Shown: positions 21,678-34,322, counted from the stretch's first letter. The stretch is DNA of 64,000 bases from Begonia masoniana (GCA_022432975.1 CM039508.1:23933278-23997277); one strand, 5' to 3'. Numbers and translations are program-made. The notes: generated from the letters alone by a model not told the origin.

Positions 21678-23545
21678 CTGGTCTCCGGAAAATCGCTCGG
21701 CTGTAAGTTACCTTAGAAGCTCACACACCTAGAGTCAGAACAGAGCATCAATCAAACTCTCACTAAGCTCCACCAGAAATCAATCAGAAATTTAAGGAAA
21801 CTAGTTTGAAACCCTGCTACTCGTGCATTCTCATTTATCACCAATAACCTGAACCTACTCTCACTCGCAGCATCCTAGAAATCTTCACATTGCACTTCCT
21901 CGGTCATCTAACTACTAATACATAAGAAAATGAGAAAAACGTACCTAGGTTGAAAGAAAATCGGGCGAGGGAATCGCCTAGAGGGTTCTGTTGCAGAGCT
22001 GAAGGCTGAAGGAGAAATGATAAGCTGGATAGTGGCGGCTTTAGTGTATTAATCACAAAGCCTCTTTCCTTAAATAGGTTATCCATTATAGCTCTTAATT
22101 TACCACTACGCCCTAACTTAGTCACTCATTAACCTAATTAATATTTCCCTCAATTTTCTCCACAACATGCTTACTATTAAATAACGGAATAGAAATTGGT
22201 TTAATAAACCGGGTGTTACAGGACGTTTAAAACAACAGGCCAAATGGACTTTGAAAATAGAAGAAAAGAACAAATGAACAGAACACAACAGAAAAGAACA
22301 GGAACATAAAAATTGTGGACGAGTACTCTGAACGAGAGCAAGAAGACGGGGAGATATGAAAAACAGAAGTAAAACACGAAATAATATGGGAAAAACATAA
22401 ATTGGAAGACATACTGTGGAAGGCTACAGTAGCCGTGGACAATAAGGTGCTGTGGACAATCACACAGAAAATAGAATCTGTGGACGTTTACGCTAAAAGA
22501 CAAAAGAAGTGGACACAAGGGTCCGTGAACGTATACACTAAAAGACAAAAATACCAGACACAGGAGTCCGTGGACGTTTACACTAAAAGACAAAAACAGT
22601 GGACACAGGAGTCCGTGGGCGTTTGCACTAAAAGACAAAAACAATGGACACAAGAGTCCGTGGACGTTTGCACTAAAAGACAAAAACAGTGGACACAGGA
22701 GTCCGTGGACGTTTGCACTAAAAGACAAAAACAGTGGACACAGGAGTCTGTAGACGTTTAAAATAAAAGATAGACTTTGGACTTTTAAAATAACAGGCAG
22801 ACTCTCGGCAACGTTATCGTGGACGATAACTTTGGACAATAACACTTAGCCGAATAAAAGAACAGAAACCAAAGGCAAAATAGACCATTATTTTGAAGAC
22901 AGAATGGACGTGGACGACTGTTTTACTGAAGGCGTAGACGACTAACACTTAGCCAAATACTTGAAAACTCGAAAGACAGAAACTGAAAGGCAGAATAGAC
23001 AACATTAAACAGAAGAACTTATAAACAGAAGGTAAAAGGACATAAGACATAAAAACTTCAAACCCTCAAAACCTGATTCAAAATACAGTTTTAAAACATG
23101 CATGAAAACATAACAGAAGTTAGAAAACATGACAGAAGTTCAAGAAAACAAACTGCATGGATAGCTCTAAAACTCGAGACAATCCATGCACAACCTAAAA
23201 GAGAAAAACTCCAAGCAGTTCCAGAATATTTCAAAATGTATATACAACTGTCAAATATAGAGGTTTAAGAACTTAAACATCAAAACCTATACATTATCAA
23301 AATTTTCAACAGAATCCCAACGGAGTTTTAAAACATCAACACGAATTCTATACATCGGTTTTAGGATTTCAAAAGCTATACATGACTTGACATAACATTC
23401 AAAAATACATTCTCACAGGAATAACATTTGTCTGACTGCAGCAACCAATCCCCATGAGCTCGATCTACCAACTACATCAACTCATCAGCTTAAGGCACAA
23501 GGTTCTCATCTGGAGGATCCATACCTACAACAGGGAGTTCAACTA

Positions 23546-23560
23546 TGAGCCTAGAGCTCA
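23546..23560 (-). promoter_or_regulatory. Hairpin of the LTR module (inverted C copy)
   Basis: Minus strand TGAGC-TCTAG-GCTCA, identical to 11762-11776. Confidence 0.6.
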
Positions 23561-24676
23561 GTAAGAACATGAAATGCAGTGATGCATATGCTGTGCATGA
23601 ATATTTTCAAATACATGAACATTAGGTTACATTACATTACGTTTCACTGCACATGAAGGTGTAAGTGGGAAGAAGAGCTGACGCAACAGGAGTACACGAT
23701 AGGTACTTAACAGGGATAACAGGATGCCAGTCCTCATCCACACTTAACCATACATTACATTACAAGTTTTATCTTTCTCACCTTCAAATTCGGTGCTGAA
23801 AATATTTACAGGGTTTTTCAGAAAAATGTGTATGCATGAACAGGTATGATGCTTAAACTCGACATATACAGGTGACAAAATAAAAACAACGGGAAAACAG
23901 AACGCAAAGAACACGTTAACTTAAAGCATACCTACGACCTAACTACCAGAACCAAAACCTAGTACACTCCATGTTGTAGGGCCTTAAGGGCCAACTTATA
24001 TGCATGAACTTACCTGTTGCTGTAGAGTTGCAAGTTCTTGAACGTCTCGGTTATACACGGACCTAAAACATGCACGTAAAGAAAATAAACAGAGCTGCAA
24101 ATGCTTACTAATAACTTGGTAGAACATGTTCCAGACTCCATTCAAATCTTTAGAAAACAAACCAGCGTGTTTTCATACAAAAACAGTGAGTTTTCTCAAA
24201 ATATCATAACCTTTAACTTCCACAAAACTCACATCTTAACTTGTCCAAACTCGTTATCTAGGTTAGATGATTACCTTTGTTGAAGAAAATAGAAGAAAAT
24301 AGAAGAAAACAGGAGAAACAAGTTTTGGAAATTTATCTCAGTCGTCTGGAGGATAGAAAACAGAGGAGTGGAGAGAAAATAAAGGTTTACGTAGAAGTGA
24401 AGAGAAGAGAAGACAATAGGTAGGTTTCTCAGCAAGTTATGGACATTTGGCAACCATCCATTGGATTCTTCCCACCTACCTTAATTCATTTTCAATTTAC
24501 CCCTCCATGCATTTCTAACTAAAATATTATTTAGTTAATCGATTCGGTCTCACGAATCACCCTTGTTCGATTAACACATCGACATTTCATTAAAAACAGT
24601 CATTGCATTAATATCAGAGTAATTCTGCTTAATTATTTGGGGAAATAATTACATAGGCAAAATGCCGGGTGTTACA

Positions 24677-25222
24677 TTCCACCCACCTTAACAAAAATTT
24701 TGTACCCAAAATTTGCCTAAGCAAATAGCTCCAGATATTTGGCCCTAATGTCCTGTTGTCTATCCCAAGTGGCTTCCTCCATATTATGATTGCGCCATAA
24801 AACATTCACCAGTGGGACCACCTTGTTGCGCAATACCTTGAGTGAAGTATCCAAAATCTGTATTGGCCTTTCTTCATATGTCAGCGTCGGCATGATATCA
24901 AAGTCCACCTATTTCACGATTTGAGTTGGATCCCGAACACACTTTCTCAGCATCGAAACATGAAAGACGTTATGAACTCCATCCATTAACGCTGGTAGCT
25001 GTAGTCTGTAAGCCATGCTTCCCACATGTTTCAAGATAGGAAAAGGTCCAATAAACCGTGGGCTGAGCTTTCCTTTATTACCGAACCTCATTACGCCTGT
25101 GAAAGACGACACCATTCAGGATACGTCTCGCTCATCGAACTCAAAGTCTCTCCTTCTCCAGTCCCGCTACATTTGTTTGGTCGACTAGTAAGCAGTATTG
25201 ATTCACTTGTTTGATAGTAGCT
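24677..25222 (-). pseudogene. Element C integrase tail and chromodomain, inverted copy
   Basis: Same protein as 10102-10604 in reverse orientation, with stop at 24717-24719. It matches closely from 24717 to about 25110, then diverges by many small insertions and deletions up to the LTR of A' (GTAGC at 25218-25222, the reverse of GCTAC). Confidence 0.85.
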
Positions 25223-27828
25223 GTACCACCCGATTCTTAGTGATTTTTAAAAGTACATATAAATGGTATTTTTGTAAATTTGTCAAATTCAGCTGTTTCA
25301 CCGAAATAAAGCGTTAATCATTATCCTAATAATTAATAAGGCTTTTACGAAAATTTTTGCTGGAATTTTAGGAGTTGTAACGCGTAAGTTTATGAGAATT
25401 AACGTTCTCGTCTTTTAAAGACGTTGTGGTAAAAATAGTAAATGAGGTCCGTTTGTGTACGTACAGTTTTAATGAACCTAGGAATAAAGGTTGGATTTCT
25501 TGGCGGAAATAAAAATTTGAGGAAACCGAATCGTTATCTAAATATGAAACAAAGGCACGAAACAAATCAAAATCAAAGGACGAGCAAAAACGGTCATTTT
25601 TGACAAGTCACTCATTATAGTAAATACACTTCCTTTTTCCTCTCCGCACTCCGATTTCTTATTTCTTCCTCTTCTCCCAGGCATTCTTCTCACTCCTCCG
25701 TGTGCGATTTCCATTCCATTCGCAAGCTTCCTCTCGCCGCTACTTCGGTTCTTCTTCGTGTTTCCTCCTCCAATCAACGCTCCAGGAGGGTTTTATAAGT
25801 TTTTTTTTTCCCGTACTTTAGTTTCGATTTTACAACGGAGGTATAGAGGTTAGGTTTGTTTAGGGTTCGTTTAAAAAACGTGATTTATGGTAGAAACTGA
25901 TAGGTTGATTGGCGTTATAAATGCTCAGTAGCGTATTCGATTGTTGGAAAAAAAAACAAATTAAAAAAATTGCTAATCTGTTGTCTGAAGTTGACAAACG
26001 ATGTTTGAGGTCCTGGGTACATCTCATTAATGGAGTTTTTATGATAACGGATCGCCGGTGCTCGATTAAATGCCCCAATAGCTAATTAAAAAAAAAAAAA
26101 CAAAAAAAGGAAGTTTTAGGGAAATTTTCTTAGTTAAGTTTTCGTTAATTTTGGATGTTAAAGGTTTACACTCGTTTTAACGACCAATGTTGTTAAATTT
26201 GCGTTAAGGTTAACAAACGCTCGTGTACGAGCTAAAATTGCAACGGACGCGAGGTCAGTGCTCGTGATTTACTATGCGCCGATTGGGCCTACACCGGCGT
26301 TCAAGTCGTGTCGAGGATCTTTGGTGATTTGTTTTGTCTAAATCTTTGGTTGGGTAGGTGGATAAGGTCTTTTAATAGATTATGCTTTTTTTTGCTCGAT
26401 GGTATATATCCCGTATTTTACCTTTATGCACTAAGGGTTTCATCGCATCCTGGTTTTTTTCAATTATCAGAGAAAATAAATTTCCCGCACTTGTTTGTAT
26501 GAAAGAGATGTGGCCTGAAGAGGCGAGTGATCTATTGGTGGAGGCCAAAAAGGTCTGTCCAATACCACATCACCTTACCGAAACGCCCTACTAATCTATT
26601 ATTCTGGTCATGCGAGGTGGGGCCGCAGGCCCGCTGTCGAATGTAACGCGTGTACCCCACCTCCCCCCCCCTCCCCCCCCCACCCCCCCCCCTTTTTAGG
26701 TAGAGATGTGTCCGACGCCACGGGACTTTTCCTCTCTCTAATAGGCAAAGACCCTGGTGCCTTCTGTCATCTGCGACGTAATATAAGAACAAGTTTTTTT
26801 TGCATTTTTTTTGAACTTCTTTAATCACAGCAGCATCTTGCCTTGGACGAAACTTGCTGAGCCTTTAGTCGTAGTTGTCTATATGGGGTAGATGATTTTT
26901 TTCGAGAACAGTGGAGGACGAGATCCCTCACCCGAAAGACTGAGCAGTTGAAGAAATATGCCGTGGGAGTGGTGCTGAAGCAGTGAGAATCGGTGCGCAT
27001 TTGAACTCCGTGGGGATGTAAGTAAGAGTTTTCGCGGGGTTTCAAGTATTTGGGTTGATGGTGGATTAGATAGGAGCTTGTACAGAAGATCATTTTAGTG
27101 TTTGGATCTGATAATAGATTGATTTTTTTTATAAACACATTTTGTTAAACCGCTTTATTGAACTGCTGGATTGTTAATTTCTTAGGATTTTGTTGGGGGT
27201 TTTAACGGATCCACGCAATTCGTTTTTTTACGAAGGTTTCTATGTTTTAAACACGTGTTTAGATATGTTTTCGGTGGTTTATTTGGTGATTTGATGAAAG
27301 GTAAAATTAAGTGAAGTTATGAATGCTTTTAGGTTACGTGTCTTAGTGATAATTGAGGAAGAAATTGGACGTTAGTGTAGTATATGCATGGAAGAAGAAA
27401 AGGGAGGTTCAAACTCCTGGAATTTCGATTCCAGGAGTTGCCGAGCGATTCACCTGAGATTGGATCGTCGGCAACTAAGTTCGTCACTCTCTGTAAAAAT
27501 CCAGAGAGTTTGGCGACGATCGCCATGTGAGGATCATAACAATCGCCCCTCCATTTTCATGGTTTGCGTCGCTCAGCCCTCCAGTGGTCGATCGATCGCC
27601 CTAGGCAGTTCTTCCGGGACAATTGTCCCTTCTTCCGCCCTCACACCGATGTTTTAAATTGTATTATAAATTATTTTAAGTTTTTATTAACATTTTTCTT
27701 TAGTTTTTATTTCACTTTACATCGTTTAATTTAAAGGGATTTTCAAATGGTTTCCACTTAAACGTTAACGTAAAGTTTTAAAGGATATACAAATCGGAAA
27801 ATTACCGGGTACAATGTTAGTTCGCTAA
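25223..27828 (+). repeat. LTR of element A, inverted low-quality copy
   Basis: Starts TGTACCACCCG and runs to a degraded end near 27828, just before a primer-binding site TGGTATCAGAG at 27831. It aligns along its length with 7556-10101 reversed, but differs every 10-20 bases, mostly by single-base insertions, deletions and homopolymer changes. Confidence 0.85.
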
Positions 27829-30800
27829 GTTGGTATCAGAGCCCCAGTTTTTAAAAAATGGTTTCTGGTAGCCTGTACGACTGCAAAGAGCGCACTACGC
27901 TGACCTATCCTTGCATCAACTTTAGTATTTTTAATATTTTATTTGAGTCGATTTTCTTATAGTATGTTGTTTTACTTTTATATGGAGTCTCTATAAAAAT
28001 GGTTCGAGAAAAGATCCTAGATACGATGCTCTCTACCCGACTTACGGCTTCCGGGCTGGACCGGCAGGCCCCAGCATATTGACCGGCATGCACACCATCA
28101 AGCGTTAGGTGAATCGAAGGATCGTCAAGCCTGAGAGGTGGTCGTTCCAAAACCATCGGCAGGGAGTGTTTCAGAAGTTGCAAGACCCCAATATTCAAAA
28201 CGGACATCTCGGAACCACACTTTAGCAGAGGAAGTGGATCCGAACGAAGGGAGGACAATCTAGAGTATCTTGCTAGAGGAAGGAACAAGGTTTTCCTATG
28301 TGACCTTACATTTGAACGCTTTAGCTGCCTGGTTTTTTGGGGTGGTTATTCGATCAAATCAACAACAGATGTATCAATTATGACGTGGGAGTGGTTTAAA
28401 GACCTTATTGTTTCGACAATTTTATCAGCCCCATTATGAGGGGTGGTGAAGATGAATGAGTTACGCATCTGAAGCGAAGGTTTCAGTTTGTGGATTACTC
28501 AAGGAAGTTTGAAGCCCTAGCAAGATTTGCCCACGCCTATGGATACGACGACAAGTCCCCCTGTTTAGATGGAGAAGGCTACCCATATATCCGATGAAAT
28601 TGTTGTATGTCGTGGATTATTGATGTTCCCTATTCCGACATTGGCAAATCAGAGACTTGGAATTTTGAGGCTGCACAGGCGACTTGTGTCAAGCCGAGGA
28701 GCCAGCTAATGGCTCTTCCATGAGATGCCATCCTCAATCACGTAACCGAGTTTCAACCGAAAGTACAACAACCTCAGCCGTAACAGAGAGGCGGAAGAGA
28801 CCATCCGAGGGAGATGGTGATCGCGGGAAAGGCAATCAAGTACATGGGGGCTTCTCAGATACCTTGGTGCCATAAATGTCCGAGAGACACAGTGGAGAGT
28901 GCCAAAAAAAAACCCAACCAAAACGGGAGGTGTGCACCGATTAAATTTTATAGATTTGTGAAGTCCGGACCATTTTGTTATCGATTGCCCCTAAGACCGA
29001 GCCGATCAGTTGGGCAGAGGATCATAGGAATTCATGCCCAAATTTTTCCTTTATCGAAGCCCAGTGATATTGACGACAGGCTCAGCACCTCAGTGATAGC
29101 AGGTACTATTGATTATGGGCGAGCTGTATTTTCTTTGATATAACCCGGTACTACGCACTCTTTTCTCAACGCTTTCTACTAGATTGGGGTTTGAGTTCCG
29201 ACTTAGCACAGAGTTCGAGTCTAGAGTGATTCGTGCCTTCGGGACGATCTATCAAGTCGGATTGTATGTCTTCCAGGGCAGTGCGTCTCAGTGGGGGATA
29301 CTACCCTTTATTTAATTCTTGTCTGATAGTTTTATGAGCCCGAACGTATGATCTTATCTTAGGGGATGGACTGCTTTCACAGCCCTTGCCACCATCATTT
29401 ATCGACTCCGGGCTTGTGACTTTTTTGACTCCTCGGTAAGCTGACTTTGCTTATCAGCGATTACCAAATTTAGTGTAATCGCCTTTTCCTATTCCATTAA
29501 GGGTCCAAACGACAGTTTTAAAAGTTAGTTGCTGTCTATTATCGGCCAAATAGTTGAACTCAGTTGCTCATAGAGTAAAGTCGCATGACATCCCGATAGT
29601 CAAAGAATTCTTGAGATATTCCTTCATGCTCTTCCCGATTAATACCGCCGTCAGTGAGATTGAATTTTAACCCTTGATGTATATCCAAGCTCCTCCCAGT
29701 GTCGAGAAGCAATACTGATGGCGCCCTTGCTGAATTGAGAGAGTTGAAACCAGCTTGAGGAGGTTGCTGGATAAGGAGTTTCATCCGACCCTTTTTCACC
29801 CTGGGGTGCGCGCCTTCTGTTTGTTAGGAAGGAATGGGATCTCAGATGTTGCGTGGATTACGGGAAAGTTGCATAAAGCTCACACGTGAAAATAAGTTCC
29901 AGCTGCCTCGGATAGATGATTTGTTTGTCAACTGTATGGTCCCAGATGTCCTTTTTCAGGATTGACCTTTGCTCTGGTTATTATCAGTTAAAGGTCCCGG
30001 AAGGAAGATATTCAAAACCGCATTCCGAACGAGGTATGGTACTTATGAGTTCCTTGTTATGTATGTGGGACTTACTAATGCCGCTGTAGCAATTTACTGG
30101 ACTTGATGAACCGGGTTTGTTTCAGGAGTATTTGACCAATTTTTTGTTGTTGTTTCATCAACGACATCTTGACTATTCCTAAGACAAAGGAAGAACACGA
30201 TGAACATTGAGGAAGTTCTTCGATTCTAGGTCAGCACCAGGTATAATCCGAAGTTTCTAATGCTAGTTCCCTAGTTGGACAAAGTCTGTTTCCTTTGCTA
30301 TCATATCACAGGAGGAGTTTCTTGGAGCCGAGTAAAATTCACAGGTGGTCAGGATTGGCCCGCAGCCTAAAACCTGCGGCTTACGTGGATTTCTCGGATT
30401 GGCTGGCACTATTATCAGAAGTTCATAGAGGGATTTTCGAAGATCGCATTTCCTCTCTCACTCTTGACTCAGAAGAATGAGAAGTTTATAGGTCGGTTGC
30501 TTTGTGACGGGAGTTTTAATGGACTTTGACGCGAAGCTGACCACAAGCTCCAGTTCTAACGCTGGCCCCTGTTGAAGGTAATCAATTTATTATTTTAGTG
30601 TATTGCGTCTGGAGTTGGAACTTGGTTGTTTATTGATGCAGGAAAGGAAAGTTATTTGCTTCTGCTTCTCTCGCCGTTGAAGCCGAATGATCAGACCCAA
30701 TTATCTAATCCCACGCACCGCCTAATTAGGTTATTAGCCGTGGTCTTCCCGCACTGAAGATTGGAACCTTATTTTATGGGCAGAAGTGCGAGATATTTTC

Positions 30801-31010
30801 CGACCCAGAGTTAAAGTTTTTTGTTTTTTACGCAGACGGATCTTAATAGCGGCCAGAGAAGTTGCTATAGTTCGTCAAAGACTAATGAGTTTGGACAATT
30901 AAGTCCACCCAGGCAGGCGCACAATGTCGCCGATACTTGAGCCGAATGCCTACTGCAGTCGCCTTCACTGCAGCGATGTCGGTTAAGTTGCGGTCCCTGA
31001 GAGTGAGGTT
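27829..31010 (+). pseudogene. Element A internal region, inverted low-quality copy
   Basis: Recognisable in short pieces only: Gag near 28010-28600, a zinc-knuckle region near 28860-28990, protease near 29040-29150, RT near 29810-30260 (with the same AAC codon in the FIND block near 30160), RNase H near 30590-30850. The last recognisable piece, near 30940-31000, corresponds to about 4450-4500. Frames change every few dozen bases through small indels, more often than in the copy at 2942-7390. Confidence 0.8.
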
Positions 31011-31217
31011 TTTTTAATTATTAAATTATCACCCAACACCTAAAGTGGTGAAAAAACAATCGACGTAACTTACGAGTCGCCACATCCCCAATTCCTCTGT
31101 TAATCCACTTCTAAGTCACTGCACAGTCTTCGGGCAAATCCTCTTCCTTCATTAATATTCTCAAAAAATTCTATAAGCTTAAACTACTTGAATAATATAT
31201 ATTAACCTTCCATTAAT
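31011..31217. other. Unassigned contig end
   Basis: AT-rich sequence before the second gap; it no longer follows element A and I recognise nothing in it. Confidence 0.4.
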
Positions 31218-31317
31218 NNNNNNNNNNNNNNNNNNNNNNNNNNNNNNNNNNNNNNNNNNNNNNNNNNNNNNNNNNNNNNNNNNNNNNNNNNNNNNNNNNN
31301 NNNNNNNNNNNNNNNNN
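31218..31317. other. Assembly gap (100 N)
   Basis: Second run of exactly 100 N. Confidence 0.99.
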
Positions 31318-31699
31318 GCTTAGTCCCGAAATCTATCCTAGAATGTTCACATTCTAGAACTCTCGAGTGGCACTATCCCTGCACCTCTCGGTTTAAACAG
31401 CACTTAGCTAAATTGATTGGACTGCTACGCACTAGGTCTGTTTGCTGACGCACCATTTTTCAGCTATGTGCCTATCACACTAGGCTCCTCCTCACCTCCA
31501 AATTTGGCATTTCCCCTGGCCCTCTAGGTCTCCTCCCTGGCGTCTGCCATTAATACTAAATTCCGGCACAGGTTTAACTACTTTCAAAACATCTAATAAC
31601 TAAGGTTAACATGAACACTTACAGTTGTTGGAGTACTCCCTGCACGACTGGCACGATGATATCTTTTGACGGTTTTAACTGAATGTCTCTGATACACAC
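31318..31699. other. Unassigned sequence
   Basis: No gene or element end recognised. It lies directly left of an LTR D-like fragment and may be flank or part of a diverged LTR. Confidence 0.3.
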
Positions 31700-32184
31700 T
31701 GTAAACGCCCCGAGTTATTCTAAACTTCATTCGGTACTCATAAACCACGAACATAACTAGGAATTTTGGACAAAACTTAAAATTAACTAGAAAGTCAAAA
31801 CTTCATGTTCACTGAAACCACATCGTTAAAATTTCACAGCGGAAAGTCCTTGAAAACAAGCAAGATTAAACGGGGTTGTAAATAAATATTCGGAAATATC
31901 ATTGAAATAGTAGGATTGGTTCGACCAGAGACTTAAGCGTGGAAACGTGAAATTGTAAAAGTCAAACGCAATCCTGCCGCTAGACAAAAGTCAAAAAAAG
32001 GGAGAATAAAATCGAAGCTTCCACCGATGACGTCAAGCCTGAGGAGTCATTCTTCTAGCTTCAGCCGTCGCAAAATGACAAGGTTTGCTACTCGCATCTA
32101 CCCGATGACGCAGCCCGATGATTCGTTCAATCCGCGGCCTCTGCCGATCCAAGATGAAAAATCTTTTACTCACGTCTTCCGGTA

Positions 32185-32191
<7 letters not shown>
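31700..32191 (-). repeat. LTR D-like fragment
   Basis: Starts TGTAAACGCCCCGAGTTATTC, resembling the left end of D' (TGTAACGCCCCGAATTAT at 20210). Shared features include the GCAGCGGAAA-like block ~150 bp in and CGATGA/CATC repeats. It stops at a 33-nt poly-T, so it is truncated. Confidence 0.6.

Positions 32192-32224
<33 letters not shown>
32192..32224 (+). repeat. 33-nt poly-T tract
   Basis: An uninterrupted T run followed by AGG. It could be the polypyrimidine tract of a splice acceptor (AG at 32225-32226) or a junction mark between the LTR fragment and the pectate lyase exon. Confidence 0.8.
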
Positions 32225-32226
<2 letters not shown>

Positions 32227-33061
32227 GTCCATCTCGCGTACGAGCTGGATTAACAATCCAATTCGTGAAAAATGTTATAATTCATGGCCTTCGGATACAC
32301 GATGTGGTCTCAAAACCAGGTGGAATGATAAGAGATTCCGTCGAACATTATGGGATAAGAACAGCCAGTGATGGAGATGGCATCTCCATTTTTGGAGCAA
32401 CTAATGTTTGGCTTGATCATCTTTCCATGTGGAACTGCAAAGATGGATTGATCGACGCCGTTCAAGGATCAACTGCCATCACAGTCTCGAACTGTCACTT
32501 CACCAATCACAATGACGTAAGTTAGTAGATTTCATCCCCATAGCTGAGTAATTTTGAAAAATTCTTGAAAACTTAAATCAATTGCGGCCACAGGTGATGC
32601 TTTTTGGCGCGAGCGACTCGTACAAAGGGGACAAGATAATGCAGGTGACGGTGGCGTTCAACCATTTCGGGAAAGGATTAGTGCAGAGAATGCCGAGATG
32701 CCGATGGGGATTCTTCCACGTCGTGAACAACGACTATACCCACTGGCTTATGTACGCCATTGGAGGAAGCTCCCAACCCACCATTATCAGCCAAGGGAAT
32801 CGTTTCATCGCGCCCCATAACCAGGCAGCGAAGGAGGTGACCAAGAGGGATTATGCCTCGAAAAGCGAGTGGAAGAACTGGACATGGAGGTCTCAGGGCG
32901 ACTTTCTGAAGAATGGAGCTTTCTTCGTCCAATCAGGAAAGGCATTGAAGAAAAAGTCATTTGGTAGGCGCGAGATGATCAAGGCTAAGCCTGGAAAGTA
33001 CGCGGAGAGGCTTACTCGCTTCTCTGGGTCGCTCAGCTGCAAGGTTGGCCGGCAATGTTAG
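32227..33061 (+). CDS. Pectate lyase (PL1 family), C-terminal exons; 5' end missing
   Basis: Pectate lyases cleave de-esterified pectin in cell walls by beta-elimination and need calcium. Two exons are visible, 32227-32516 and 32594-33061, joined across a 77-bp intron with GTAAGT donor and ACAG acceptor; the stop is TAG 33059-33061. About 251 residues remain of a family usually near 400-450. Family motifs are intact: [48 protein letters not shown], then [27 protein letters not shown] (the conserved catalytic Arg region) and [11 protein letters not shown]. No frameshift or stop occurs in either exon. The signal peptide and first exons are absent; a poly-T and an LTR fragment lie where they should be. 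A copia element sits in the 3' UTR. Probably a gene remnant, or one whose 5' exons lie beyond the left insertion. Confidence 0.85.
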
Positions 33062-33296
33062 GTTAAATGAATTTTATAAATGCTCGTCCGCCATTAATGG
33101 AGGATGTCCAAGATTGCTGCACAGAATCGAAACAAAGAGGGGTAGTTTCTGGAAAATGATAACTCTATTAAACTTGAACAGTCTGGTTATCATTGTTCAT
33201 CTCTTCCTCCTCGAAGCTCCTTTCTCATTTGGCTTCCTTATAAAAAACATTTTTAATATTTTTCATGCTCCATCAAAAAAGTTAAATATAATGATT
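33061..33296 (+). repeat. 236-bp direct repeat X, left copy
   Basis: 3' UTR of the pectate lyase gene. It abuts the truncated 5' LTR of the copia element and is repeated at 40399-40634, directly after the intact 3' LTR end. I noticed one substitution between copies. It behaves like a very long target-site duplication. Confidence 0.9.
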
Positions 33297-33357
33297 CTAT
33301 AAATAAAGGCTCTGTAAGGTTCAAAACAAAATAAAAAATAAACAGCGTTTTTCAACA
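33297..33357 (+). repeat. Truncated 5' LTR of the copia element
   Basis: Matches the last 61 bp of the 3' LTR (GGCTCTGTAAGGTTCAAAAC block, end TTCAACA). The first ~126 bp are missing, including any promoter. Confidence 0.88.
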
Positions 33358-33360
33358 TAT

Positions 33361-33374
33361 TGGTATCAGAGCGC
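33361..33374 (+). other. Copia primer-binding site
   Basis: TGGTATCAGAGCGC three bases after the LTR end; complementary to the initiator Met-tRNA 3' end. Confidence 0.85.
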
Positions 33375-33431
33375 CGTACCAGATCCTTCAATTCCTTTAG
33401 AGCTTGTAGGTTTTACCCACCTCCAACTTCA

Positions 33432-34322
33432 ATGGCCAGTACCAGTTCAACCCCATCCAATATCAACCAGCATCTCATTCCAGAGTTTGACGGTGATGAC
33501 TATGATTTCTGGTTCGTAAAGATGAAGACTATCTTCCGATCTATTAACCAATGGGAGATCGTGGAGAAAGGAGTCCAAGAACCCGCCGATGGAGATGAGC
33601 TGAACGAGGCAGATCTGAAGAAACTAGAGCAGTTCCGACGAGCCGACGCAAATGCTCTTTCAATACTCCAGAGAGCAGTCGCCAAAACCATCTTTCCTAG
33701 AATCATGCGTGCCAACACAACCAAAGAGGCGTGGGAGATCCTGCAGAGCGAATTCCAAGGAGATGAGAAAGTTAGAGCCATTAAGCTCCAATCACTGCTG
33801 AAGGAGTTCGAAAATGCCAAAATGAAGGAGAAAGAAAGTCTGATGGAATTCTCCACCAGAATCTTCGATTTGGTAAATCAGATGAAATCTCATGGTGAAG
33901 ACGTCACAGACCAGAGAATGGTGCGAAAAATCCTCATCTGTCTTCCTGAGAAATACGATCCCATCATCGCTGTCATCGAAGAAACAAAGAACCTATCAAT
34001 CCTAACAGTCCAAGAATTGATGGCATCCCTCAAATCGTTTGAGTAAAGGTTGTCTAGACCCTCCGAAAAGCAAATTGAAAGTGCATTTCAATCAAAGCTT
34101 CACATCGGCAACAATGATCGGGACGATAAGTCAAGTTCCAACCAGTCAAGAGGTGGAAGAAAATCAAGAGGACGAGGAGGACGTAACTCAAGAGGAAGAG
34201 GAAACATCTCCTCAAATTGCAGCATTTGCAATAAGACAAATCACTCTAAAGAAGATTGTTGGTTCAAAGGCCAACCGAAGTGCAACAATTGCAACAGGTT
34301 CGGTCACCTCGCTAAAGACTGC
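33432..34322 (+). pseudogene. Copia Gag (nucleocapsid) region, one in-frame stop
   Basis: Starts MASTSSTPSNINQHL at 33432. It has a UBN2-type Gag (YDFWFVKMKTIF, TTKEAWEILQSEFQGDE, ILICLPEKYDPIIAVIEE) followed by a basic RG-rich linker and two CCHC zinc knuckles at 34218-34322 (C-x2-C-x4-H-x4-C twice). TAA at 34044-34046 is the only break and lies in the same frame as the rest of the polyprotein. Gag packages element RNA into virus-like particles. A single C-to-T change of a CAA codon would explain the stop. Confidence 0.9.

Larger units (their letters stand above)
20210..22220 (-). mobile_element. Solo LTR D'
   Basis: 2011 bp, TGTAACACCCGG at 22220 to GGGGCGTTACA at 20210 (minus strand). Flanks are GGACA (20205-20209) and GGACG (22221-22225), a 5-bp duplication with one change. 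No internal region. It carries the module at 21199-21677 and a 26-bp tandem array at 20598-20755. Confidence 0.9.
19994..24676 (-). repeat. 3' LTR of element C, inverted copy, with LTR D' inside
   Basis: Minus-strand LTR starting TGTAACACCCGG at 24676 and ending GGGTCGTCACA at 19994. About 2667 bp remain once D' (20210-22220) and one target duplication are removed, close to the 5' LTR of C. The flank ATGAA at 19989-19993 is the reverse complement of TTCAT at 45742-45746 beside the C 5' LTR, as expected for two sides of one insertion. From 22226 outward it is nearly identical to 10645-13099 reversed. Confidence 0.9.

Noticed and set aside
32678..32932. 84-residue minus-strand frame
   Set aside because: It is the antisense of the pectate lyase second exon.
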